DNA of 64,000 nucleotides from Pseudomonas botevensis (GTDB lineage Bacteria; Pseudomonadota; Gammaproteobacteria; Pseudomonadales; Pseudomonadaceae), in assembly GCF_019145475.1 (NCBI RefSeq), contig NZ_JAHTKI010000025.1:1-64000 (forward strand), given 5' to 3'. This document shows positions 16,537 to 24,447 of this stretch, piece after piece. The notes under the pieces were generated by a model that did no database searches, was not told where the DNA came from, and saw only the letters and a list, made by a program, of their open reading frames with translations. Every line of letters begins with the position of its first letter. Positions within the stretch are counted from its first letter, which is position 1. The position numbers and the translations under genes were made by a program.

Positions 16537-17664
16537 ATGGCCGAAGCAAAAGTACTCAGTGGCGCCGGGCTCCGGGGCCAGGTTGCCGGGCAGACCGCCC
16601 TGTCCACCGTGGGCCAGGCCGGTGCCGGCCTGACCTATCGCGGCTACGACGTCCGTGAACTGGCCGCCGACGCGCAATTCGAAGAAGTGGCGTACCTGCT
16701 GCTTTACGGAGAACTGCCGAGCAAGGCGCAACTCGACGCTTACCAAAGCAAACTGGGCAAGCTGCGCGACCTGCCGCAAGCGCTGAAAGAAGTGCTGGAA
16801 CGCATCCCCGCCGACGCCCACCCGATGGACGTGATGCGCACCGGTTGCTCGTTCCTGGGCAATATCGAACCGGAGAAAGACTTCTCCGAGCAACAGGACA
16901 AGACCGATCGCCTGCTGGCCGCGTTCCCGGCGATCATGTGCTACTGGTATCGCTTCAGCCACGACGGCAAACGCATCAACTGCGTCAGCGACGAACCTTC
17001 GATCGGCGGCCACTTCCTGCACCTGCTGCACGACAAGAAGCCGAGCGAGTTGCACGTCAAAGTGATGAACGTCTCGCTGATTCTCTATGCCGAGCATGAA
17101 TTCAACGCCTCGACCTTCACCGCGCGGGTGTGCGCTTCGACCCTGTCCGACCTGTATTCCTGCGTCACCGCCGCCATCGGTTCGCTGCGCGGCCCGCTGC
17201 ACGGCGGTGCCAACGAGGCGGCGATGGAAATGATCGAGCGCTTCGCGTCGCCGGAAGACGCGATCAAAGGCACCCTCGGCATGCTTGAGCGCAAGGACAA
17301 GATCATGGGCTTCGGCCATGCGATCTATAAGGACAGCGATCCGCGCAACGAGGTGATCAAGGGCTGGTCGAAAAAACTCGCCGACGAAGTGGGCGACAAG
17401 GTGTTGTTCCCGGTCTCCGAAGCCATCGACAAGACGATGTGGGAGCAAAAGAAACTGTTCCCGAACGCCGACTTCTACCATGCCTCGGCGTACCACTTCA
17501 TGGGCATCCCGACCAAGTTGTTCACGCCGATTTTCGTCTGCTCGCGTCTGACCGGCTGGGCGGCGCATGTGTTCGAGCAGCGTGCCAACAACCGCATCAT
17601 CCGTCCAAGCGCCGAGTATGTCGGCGTCGAACAGCGCAAGTTCGTGCCAATCGAACGTCGCTGA
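16537..17664 (+). CDS. prpC: PrpC, 2-methylcitrate synthase
   Basis: 375 residues. Condenses propionyl-CoA with oxaloacetate to 2-methylcitrate. Citrate synthase-fold motifs: LTYRGYDVRELA, RCG-type His region SIGGHFLHLL, GSLRGPLHGGANEAAMEM (catalytic His), MGFGHAIYKDSDPRN (second His) and NADFYHASAYHFMGIPT (Asp region). I start at ATG 16537, preceded by GGAG at 8 bases; the frame is open to 16366 but that overlaps prpB. The size is that of short bacterial methylcitrate synthases, not hexameric GltA. Confidence 0.97.
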   Translation: MAEAKVLSGAGLRGQVAGQTALSTVGQAGAGLTYRGYDVRELAADAQFEEVAYLLLYGELPSKAQLDAYQSKLGKLRDLPQALKEVLERIPADAHPMDVMRTGCSFLGNIEPEKDFSEQQDKTDRLLAAFPAIMCYWYRFSHDGKRINCVSDEPSIGGHFLHLLHDKKPSELHVKVMNVSLILYAEHEFNASTFTARVCASTLSDLYSCVTAAIGSLRGPLHGGANEAAMEMIERFASPEDAIKGTLGMLERKDKIMGFGHAIYKDSDPRNEVIKGWSKKLADEVGDKVLFPVSEAIDKTMWEQKKLFPNADFYHASAYHFMGIPTKLFTPIFVCSRLTGWAAHVFEQRANNRIIRPSAEYVGVEQRKFVPIERR

Positions 17665-17725
17665 ATGGTGGGGGCCGAATCCCGGCCCCACCTCTTGAAA
17701 ATACCGTGACCCGAGTCCTGACCCG

Positions 17726-20320
17726 ATGAACACAGAATTCCGCAAAAACCTGCCCGGCAGTTCCCTGGACTACTTCGACGTGCGCGCAGCGGTCGAGGCG
17801 ATTCAGCCAGGCAGTTACGCCACCCTGCCGTACACCTCGCGCGTGCTGGCGGAAAACCTCGTGCGTCGCTGCGACCCGGCCACGCTCACCGATTCCCTGA
17901 AGCAGTTGATCGAGCGCAAGCGCGACCTCGACTTCCCGTGGTTCCCGGCGCGGGTGGTATGCCACGACATTCTTGGTCAGACCGCGCTGGTCGACCTCGC
18001 CGGTCTGCGCGATGCGATCGCCCAGCAGGGTGGCGACCCGGCGCAAGTCAATCCGGTGGTGCCGACCCAGTTGATCGTCGACCACTCGCTGGCGGTGGAG
18101 GCGGGCGGCTTCGATGCCCAGGCGTTCGAGAAGAACCGCGCCATCGAGGACCGTCGCAACGAAGACCGTTTCCACTTCATCAACTGGACCAAAAAGGCCT
18201 TCAAGAACGTCGACGTGATCCCGCCGGGCAACGGCATCATGCACCAGATCAACCTGGAGAAAATGTCCCCGGTGATCCAGGTGCGCGACGGCGTGGCGTT
18301 CCCTGACACCTGCGTCGGCACCGACAGCCACACCCCGCATGTCGATGCACTGGGCGTGATCGCCATCGGTGTCGGCGGCCTCGAAGCCGAGAGCGTGATG
18401 CTCGGCCGCGCGTCGTGGATGCGCCTGCCGGAAAGCGTCGGCGTCGAACTGACCGGCAAACTGCAACCGGGCATCACCGCCACCGACATGGTGCTGGCGC
18501 TGACCGAATACCTGCGCAAACAGAAAGTCGTCGGCGCCTGGCTGGAGTTCTTCGGCGAAGGCGCGTCGGCACTGACCCTCGGCGACCGCGCGACCATCTC
18601 CAACATGGCCCCGGAATACGGTGCCACCGCTGCGATGTTCTACATCGACCAGCAGACCATCGACTATCTGAAACTCACCGGTCGTGAAGACCAGCAGGTG
18701 CAGCTTGTCGAGCAATACGCCAAGCAGATCGGTCTGTGGGCCGACAGCCTGAAAGGCGCGCAGTACGAGCGCGGCCTGACTTTCGACCTGTCCTCGGTGG
18801 TGCGCAACATGGCCGGCCCGAGCAACCCGCACGCTCGCGTAGCGGTGTCGGATCTGGCGGCCAAAGGCATCGCCGGCCAGTGGGAAGACGTACCGGGGCA
18901 AATGCCTGACGGCGCGGTAATCATCGCCGCGATCACCAGTTGCACCAACACCAGCAACCCGCGCAACGTGATCGCCGCCGGCCTGCTGGCGCGCAACGCC
19001 AACAAGCTCGGGCTGAGCCGCAAACCGTGGGTCAAGTCATCGCTGGCGCCGGGCTCGAAAACCGTGGCGCTGTACCTTGAGGAAGCGGGGCTGGGCAAGG
19101 AGCTGGAGCAGCTCGGTTTCGGCGTCGTCGCGTTTGCCTGTACCACTTGCAACGGCATGTCTGGCGCACTCGATCCGGTGATCCAGCAGGAAATCATCGA
19201 CCGCGACCTGTACGCCACCGCCGTGCTCTCGGGCAACCGTAACTTCGACGGGCGGATTCACCCGTACGCGAAACAGGCGTTCCTCGCCTCTCCGCCGCTG
19301 GTGGTCGCTTATGCCATTGCCGGCACCATCCGTTTCGATATCGAGAAGGATGTTTTGGGCGTGGTCGATGGCAAGGAAATCCGCCTGAAAGACATCTGGC
19401 CAAGCGACGAAGAAATCGAAGCGGTGGTCAAGGCGTCGGTCAAGCCTGAGCAGTTCCGTCAGGTGTACATCCCGATGTTCGCCATCCATGAAGACACCGG
19501 CCCGAAAGTCACGCCGCTGTACGACTGGCGCGAAATGAGCACCTACATCCGCCGTCCGCCGTACTGGGAAGGCGCGCTGGCCGGGGCACGGCCGCTCAAG
19601 GGCATGCGCCCGCTGGCGGTGCTGCCGGACAACATCACCACCGATCACCTGTCGCCGTCCAACGCGATCATGCTCGACAGCGCCGCTGGCGAGTACCTGG
19701 CGAAAATGGGCCTGCCGGAAGAGGACTTCAACTCCTACGCCACCCACCGTGGCGACCACCTGACCGCGCAGCGCGCGACCTTCGCCAATCCGAAACTGTT
19801 CAATGAAATGGTTCAGGAAAACGGCAAGGTCAAGCAGGGCTCGCTGGCCCGCGTGGAGCCGGAAGGCCAGGTCATGCGCATGTGGGAAGCCATCGAAACC
19901 TACATGGATCGCAAGCAGCCGCTGATCATCATCGCCGGTGCCGACTACGGTCAGGGTTCGTCCCGCGACTGGGCGGCCAAGGGTGTGCGTCTGGCGGGTG
20001 TGGAAGCGATCGTCGCCGAAGGCTTCGAGCGCATTCACCGCACCAACCTGGTGGGCATGGGCGTGTTGCCGCTGGAGTTCAAACCAGGCACCGACCGCAA
20101 GACCCTGGGCATCGATGGCAGCGAAACCTACGACGTGATCGGCGACCGCACGCCGCGCGCGGACCTGACGCTGGTCATTCATCGGCGCAACGGCGAACGG
20201 CTCGAAGTGCCAGTGACCTGCCGCCTCGACACCGCCGAAGAGGTGTCGATCTACGAGGCGGGCGGCGTGTTGCAGCGCTTTGCCCAGGACTTCCTTGAAG
20301 AGTCGGCGGTTGCCGTTTAA
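17726..20320 (+). CDS. acnD: AcnD, Fe/S-dependent 2-methylisocitrate dehydratase
   Basis: 864 residues. An aconitase-family [4Fe-4S] enzyme that dehydrates 2-methylcitrate, giving an aconitate isomer that PrpF then handles. Cluster cysteines are in ITSCTNTSNPRNV and FACTTCNGMSGALDP. Other family blocks are TCVGTDSHTPHVDALGVIAI, VLSGNRNFDGRIHPY, and the swivelling-domain motifs LPDNITTDHLSPSNAI and GADYGQGSSRDWAAKG. Start ATG 17726, 61 bp after prpC. It is followed by prpF, the pairing that distinguishes AcnD from housekeeping aconitases. Confidence 0.96.
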   Translation: MNTEFRKNLPGSSLDYFDVRAAVEAIQPGSYATLPYTSRVLAENLVRRCDPATLTDSLKQLIERKRDLDFPWFPARVVCHDILGQTALVDLAGLRDAIAQQGGDPAQVNPVVPTQLIVDHSLAVEAGGFDAQAFEKNRAIEDRRNEDRFHFINWTKKAFKNVDVIPPGNGIMHQINLEKMSPVIQVRDGVAFPDTCVGTDSHTPHVDALGVIAIGVGGLEAESVMLGRASWMRLPESVGVELTGKLQPGITATDMVLALTEYLRKQKVVGAWLEFFGEGASALTLGDRATISNMAPEYGATAAMFYIDQQTIDYLKLTGREDQQVQLVEQYAKQIGLWADSLKGAQYERGLTFDLSSVVRNMAGPSNPHARVAVSDLAAKGIAGQWEDVPGQMPDGAVIIAAITSCTNTSNPRNVIAAGLLARNANKLGLSRKPWVKSSLAPGSKTVALYLEEAGLGKELEQLGFGVVAFACTTCNGMSGALDPVIQQEIIDRDLYATAVLSGNRNFDGRIHPYAKQAFLASPPLVVAYAIAGTIRFDIEKDVLGVVDGKEIRLKDIWPSDEEIEAVVKASVKPEQFRQVYIPMFAIHEDTGPKVTPLYDWREMSTYIRRPPYWEGALAGARPLKGMRPLAVLPDNITTDHLSPSNAIMLDSAAGEYLAKMGLPEEDFNSYATHRGDHLTAQRATFANPKLFNEMVQENGKVKQGSLARVEPEGQVMRMWEAIETYMDRKQPLIIIAGADYGQGSSRDWAAKGVRLAGVEAIVAEGFERIHRTNLVGMGVLPLEFKPGTDRKTLGIDGSETYDVIGDRTPRADLTLVIHRRNGERLEVPVTCRLDTAEEVSIYEAGGVLQRFAQDFLEESAVAV

Positions 20321-20334
20321 ATCATCAAATGCGG

Positions 20335-20357
20335 GCATGGGATTTCAAGTCCCATGC
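20335..20357. other. Hairpin between acnD and prpF
   Basis: GCATGGG and CCCATGC form a 7-bp stem with a 9-base loop just ahead of the prpF ribosome site (AAGGAG). It could stabilise or process the transcript; no T-run, so not an intrinsic terminator. Confidence 0.5.
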
Positions 20358-20374
20358 CTTTGTTAAGGAGCACC

Positions 20375-21565
20375 ATGGCTCACGCACCGCAAGTCAAAAT
20401 CCCCGCCACCTACATGCGCGGCGGCACCAGCAAAGGCGTGTTCTTCAGCCTGCAGGATCTGCCTGAAGCCGCCCAGGTTCCCGGCCCGGCCCGCGATGCC
20501 CTGCTGCTGCGGGTGATCGGCAGCCCCGATCCGTACGACAAGCAGATCGACGGCATGGGCGGCGCCACGTCGAGCACAAGCAAAACCGTGATCCTGTCGA
20601 AAAGCATCAAGGCCGATCACGACGTCGATTACCTGTTCGGTCAGGTGTCCATCGACAAGCCGTTCGTGGACTGGAGCGGCAACTGCGGCAATCTGTCGGC
20701 GGCGGTCGGTTCGTTTGCCGTCAGCAATGGCCTGGTGGACGCCAGCCGCATTCCGCACAACGGCGTGGCGGTGGTGCGCGTGTGGCAGGCCAACATCGGC
20801 AAGACCATCATCGCCCATGTGCCGATCACCCACGGTGAAGTGCAGGAAACCGGCGATTTCGAACTCGACGGCGTGACCTTTCCGGCTGCTGAAGTGCAGC
20901 TGGAGTTCATGGACCCGGCGGCGGAAGAAGAGGGCGCCGGTGGTTCGATGTTCCCTACGGGCAATCTGATCGATGAGCTGCAAGTGCCGGGTGTTGGCAC
21001 GTTTCAGGCAACCCTGATCAATGCCGGGATTCCGACCATTTTTATCAACGCCGAAGACATTGGCTACAAAGGCACCGAACTGCAAGGTGCGATCAACGGC
21101 GATCCGAAAGCGCTGCTGATGTTTGAAACCATCCGCGCTCATGGCGCGCTGCGCATGGGGCTGATTTCCAGCCTCGATGAAGCGGCCAAGCGGCAGCACA
21201 CACCGAAGGTGGCGTTCGTCGCCAAACCTGCGGATTACGTGGCCTCCAGCGGCAAGGCGATTGCGGCGGGGGATGTCGACCTGCTGGTGCGCGCGCTGTC
21301 CATGGGCAAGCTGCACCACGCGATGATGGGCACGGCGGCGGTGGCGATCGGCACGGCGGCAGCCATCTCCGGCACCCTGGTAAACCTGGCGGCGGGCGGC
21401 GTGGAACGTAGCGCGGTGCGCTTCGGGCATCCGTCCGGGACGTTGCGCGTGGGCGCCGAGGCCAGTTTGGAAAACGGTGAGTGGGTTGTGAAGAAAGCGA
21501 TCATGAGCCGTAGTGCGCGCGTCTTGATGGAAGGCTACGTCCGTGTGCCTGGAGATTCCTTCTGA
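20375..21565 (+). CDS. prpF: PrpF, aconitate isomerase-like partner of AcnD
   Basis: 396 residues. PrpF proteins share the diaminopimelate-epimerase fold and isomerise the trans-methylaconitate made by AcnD to the cis form. The N-terminal signature YMRGGTSKGVFF, the block SPDPYDKQIDGMGGATSSTSK, and WSGNCGNLSAAVGSFA (substrate loop) are all present; HPSGTLRVGA occurs near the C-terminus. ATG 20375 is preceded by a strong AAGGAG 6 bases upstream, which decides the start over an in-frame ATG at 20354. Confidence 0.95.
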   Translation: MAHAPQVKIPATYMRGGTSKGVFFSLQDLPEAAQVPGPARDALLLRVIGSPDPYDKQIDGMGGATSSTSKTVILSKSIKADHDVDYLFGQVSIDKPFVDWSGNCGNLSAAVGSFAVSNGLVDASRIPHNGVAVVRVWQANIGKTIIAHVPITHGEVQETGDFELDGVTFPAAEVQLEFMDPAAEEEGAGGSMFPTGNLIDELQVPGVGTFQATLINAGIPTIFINAEDIGYKGTELQGAINGDPKALLMFETIRAHGALRMGLISSLDEAAKRQHTPKVAFVAKPADYVASSGKAIAAGDVDLLVRALSMGKLHHAMMGTAAVAIGTAAAISGTLVNLAAGGVERSAVRFGHPSGTLRVGAEASLENGEWVVKKAIMSRSARVLMEGYVRVPGDSF

Positions 21566-21577
21566 TCCAGAGTCGAT

Positions 21578-21741
21578 GCCCTCATCCGGAGTGAGAGGGG
21601 CCGACCGAATGGTAATCAGATGTCCTGCGACCTGAAGCATCTTGGCGATTATGGATTCACAGTAGGGCTTTCAGGTCGACGTCACCTTTGAATATCCCCC
21701 ATTCGGTGCCCTCTTCTTCCGGGAGAGGGCTAGGGTGAGGG
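21578..21741. repeat. MITE-like intergenic repeat, copy 2
   Basis: The right arm GGGAGAGGGCTAGGGTGAGG and the eroded left arm GCCCTCATCCGGAGTGAGAG bracket a middle containing TTATGGATTCACA, which also occurs in copy 3. It occupies the 294-bp gap between prpF and prpD and separates prpD from the rest of its operon. Confidence 0.7.
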
Positions 21742-21859
21742 AAGCAATCCAACTGACGAAACACACCAAAGCAGACACCCACGATCTGCTCTAAACAGAA
21801 AACCAACCAGCCCCTGAGGAAGACCACCCCACTCATCATTCCCCATCAGGAGAACCGCA

Positions 21860-23344
21860 ATGAGCGCCAACGTCGACCTGAACAACCGCCCCGACTACGA
21901 CGCTGTCCTGCAGGACATCGCCGACTACGTCCTCCATTTCAACATCGAATCCGCCGAAGCCCTGGACACCGCCCGCAACTGCCTGATGGATACCCTGGGC
22001 TGCGGCCTGCTGGCCCTGCGTTTCCCGGAATGCACCAAGCACCTCGGTCCGATCGTCGAGGGCACCGTCGTGCCGTTCGGGGCGCGGGTGCCGGGCACCG
22101 CTTATCGGCTCGATCCGGTGAAAGCCGCGTGGGACATCGGTTGCATCGTCCGTTGGCTCGATTACAACGACACCTGGCTCGCCGCCGAATGGGGGCATCC
22201 GTCGGATAACCTCGGCGGGATTCTCGCAGTGGCCGACCATCTGTCGCAAAAACGTCTGGCCAATGGCGAAGCGCCGCTGACTATTCGCCATGTGCTCGAA
22301 GCGATGATCCTGGCCCATGAGATTCAAGGCGTGATCGCGCTGGAAAACTCCTTCAATCGCGTAGGCCTCGACCATGTGATCCTGGTGAAAGTCGCCTCGA
22401 CCGCCGTCACCGCCAAACTCATGGGCGCCAATCGTGAGCAACTGCTGTCGGCTTTGTCCCACGCGTTCGCCGATGGTCAGGCATTGCGCACCTATCGCCA
22501 TGCGCCCAACGCCGGGTCGCGCAAATCCTGGGCAGCAGGTGATGCATCGAGCCGGGGCGTGCGCCTGGCGGACATCGCGATGCGCGGCGAGATGGGCATT
22601 CCCGGAGTATTGACGGCAAAGCAGTGGGGTTTCTACGACGTGTTGTTCAGCCACACCAACAACGATCTGGCGCTCAAGCCCGAAGACAAGCGCCGGTTCA
22701 GCTTCTCGCGACCGTTCGGCAGTTACGTGATGGAAAACGTGTTGTTCAAGATCAGCTTCCCCGCCGAGTTTCACGCGCAGACCGCGTGCGAGGCGGCGGT
22801 GACCCTGCACCCGCAGGTGCGCAATCGCCTGCATGAAATCGACCGGATCGTCATCACCACCCACGAATCGGCGATTCGCATCATTTCCAAGGTCGGGCCG
22901 TTGGCCAATGCTGCCGACCGTGACCACTGCATCCAGTACATGACCGCCGTGCCGCTGGCCTTCGGCAATCTGGTGGCCGAGCAGTACGAGGATGATTTCC
23001 ACAGGGCGCATCCGATCATCGATGTGCTGCGCGAAAAAATGGTCATCGTCGAAGAGCCGCGTTTCACCCGCGAATACCTGGAAGCCGACAAACGCTCGAT
23101 TGCCAACGCGGTGCAGGTGTTTTTCAAGGACGGTTCCAGCACCGATAACGTGGTGGTGGAGTACCCGATCGGCCATCGCCGGCGCCGTGCGGAGGGCATT
23201 CCGTTGCTGGAGGACAAGTTCAAGGCGAACCTGGCGACCCGGTTTGTCGGGCAACGGTGCGGGGAGATTTTTGCCCTGTGCAAGGATCAGGTGCGGCTTG
23301 AGGCCACGCCGGTGAATCGGTTCGTCGATTTGTTCGTTATCTGA
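21860..23344 (+). CDS. prpD: PrpD, 2-methylcitrate dehydratase (cluster-free)
   Basis: 494 residues of the MmgE/PrpD family. Dehydrates 2-methylcitrate to 2-methyl-cis-aconitate without an iron-sulfur cluster. Family blocks: LMDTLGCGLLALRFPEC, IVRWLDYNDTWLAAEWGHPSDN, and ADGQALRTYRHAPNAGSRKSWAAGDA. Start ATG 21860 is preceded by AGGAG about 9 bases upstream. It duplicates the AcnD/PrpF step by a different chemistry, and follows prpF in the same direction after a 294-bp gap filled with a repeat, so it may have its own promoter. Confidence 0.96.
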   Translation: MSANVDLNNRPDYDAVLQDIADYVLHFNIESAEALDTARNCLMDTLGCGLLALRFPECTKHLGPIVEGTVVPFGARVPGTAYRLDPVKAAWDIGCIVRWLDYNDTWLAAEWGHPSDNLGGILAVADHLSQKRLANGEAPLTIRHVLEAMILAHEIQGVIALENSFNRVGLDHVILVKVASTAVTAKLMGANREQLLSALSHAFADGQALRTYRHAPNAGSRKSWAAGDASSRGVRLADIAMRGEMGIPGVLTAKQWGFYDVLFSHTNNDLALKPEDKRRFSFSRPFGSYVMENVLFKISFPAEFHAQTACEAAVTLHPQVRNRLHEIDRIVITTHESAIRIISKVGPLANAADRDHCIQYMTAVPLAFGNLVAEQYEDDFHRAHPIIDVLREKMVIVEEPRFTREYLEADKRSIANAVQVFFKDGSSTDNVVVEYPIGHRRRRAEGIPLLEDKFKANLATRFVGQRCGEIFALCKDQVRLEATPVNRFVDLFVI

Positions 23345-23361
23345 CGGACCGCGTTAGCGCT

Positions 23362-23432
23362 CTTCGCGAGCAAGCCTGCTCCCACGCAACACATCCCAAT
23401 GTGGGAGCGGCAGTGCGACTTGCCCGCGAAAG
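23362..23432. repeat. REP-like pair between prpD and ppsR
   Basis: CGCGAGCAAGCCTGCTCCCACG and a degenerate inverted partner ATGTGGGAGCGGCAGTGCGACTTGCCCGCGAA lie between the convergent prpD and ppsR stops. They match the REP family elsewhere in the window with several changes. Confidence 0.7.
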
Positions 23433-23454
23433 CGTCCGTCCAGGCGCGACAACC

Positions 23455-24273
23455 TTACTTGAACCGCCGCTCCACGCCTTTCTCCACGAGGATCTTCGCC
23501 GAAATCTCTTCCACCGAAAAATGCGTGGAGTTGATGTGCGGGATGTTCTCGCGGCGGAACAGGTTTTCCACCTCGCGCACTTCGAATTCGCACTGGGCGT
23601 AGCTCGAATAGCGGCTGTTGGGCTTGCGCTCATTGCGGATCGCGGTGAGGCGATCCGGGTCGATGGTCAGGCCGAACAGCTTGTGCTGGTGCGCGCGCAG
23701 GGCGGCCGGCAGTTGCAGGCGCTCCATATCGTCTTCGGTCAACGGATAGTTGGCCGCGCGGATGCCGAATTGCATCGCCATGTACAGGCACGTCGGCGTC
23801 TTACCACATCGCGACACGCCCACTAGTATCAGGTCGGCCTTGTCGTAATAGTGCGTGCGGGCGCCGTCGTCGTTGTCGAGGGCGAAGTTCACCGCCTCGA
23901 TGCGCTCCATGTAATTGGAGTTGTGCCCGATCGAATGGGACTTGCCGACGGTGTAGGAAGAATGCTCGGTCAGTTCCTGCTCGAGAGGGGCGAGGAAGGT
24001 CGAGAAAATGTCGATCATGAAACCATTGGACGTTGCGAGAATCTCACGGATGTCCTGATTGACGATGGTGTCGAAGATGATCGGCCGGAAACCATCGGTT
24101 TCAGCGGCTTTGTTGATTTGTTGTACCATGGCCCGCGCTTTATCCACGCTGTCGATGTAGGGCCGCGTGAGTTTGCTGAAGGTAATGTTTTCGAACTGCG
24201 CCAGAAGGCTTTGACCCAGGGTTTCGGCAGTGATGCCGGTGCCATCGGAGATAAAGAAAGCAGATCGTTTCAT
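23455..24273 (-). CDS. ppsR: PpsR, PEP synthetase regulatory kinase/pyrophosphorylase
   Basis: 272 residues, the standard length. A bifunctional DUF299 protein that inactivates PEP synthase by ADP-dependent phosphorylation of an active-site residue and reactivates it by Pi-dependent dephosphorylation. Visible blocks: FFISDGTGITAETLGQSLLAQF at the N-terminus, the P-loop-like LVGVSRCGKTPTCLYMA, and YPLTEDD. The frame extends to 24339, but ATG 24273, preceded by AAGG, gives the family N-terminus MKRSAFFISDGTG. Divergent from its target ppsA, 174 bp apart. Confidence 0.96.
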   Translation of the reverse strand: MKRSAFFISDGTGITAETLGQSLLAQFENITFSKLTRPYIDSVDKARAMVQQINKAAETDGFRPIIFDTIVNQDIREILATSNGFMIDIFSTFLAPLEQELTEHSSYTVGKSHSIGHNSNYMERIEAVNFALDNDDGARTHYYDKADLILVGVSRCGKTPTCLYMAMQFGIRAANYPLTEDDMERLQLPAALRAHQHKLFGLTIDPDRLTAIRNERKPNSRYSSYAQCEFEVREVENLFRRENIPHINSTHFSVEEISAKILVEKGVERRFK

Positions 24274-24447
24274 TTGCACCTTGGGCCTTAAGCTAATGAG
24301 TATTTCTGGATATGATAGGCGCGGTTTGTCGGCCGCCATTGGTCGGCATTCTCACTTATTTTCCAGGTCCAGGCCATACAACCGGCCAACGCTCCCCCGA
24401 GCCGCCGGTTTCTGAGCTTTTCCAACACAGTTAGTGGAGAGATCACC

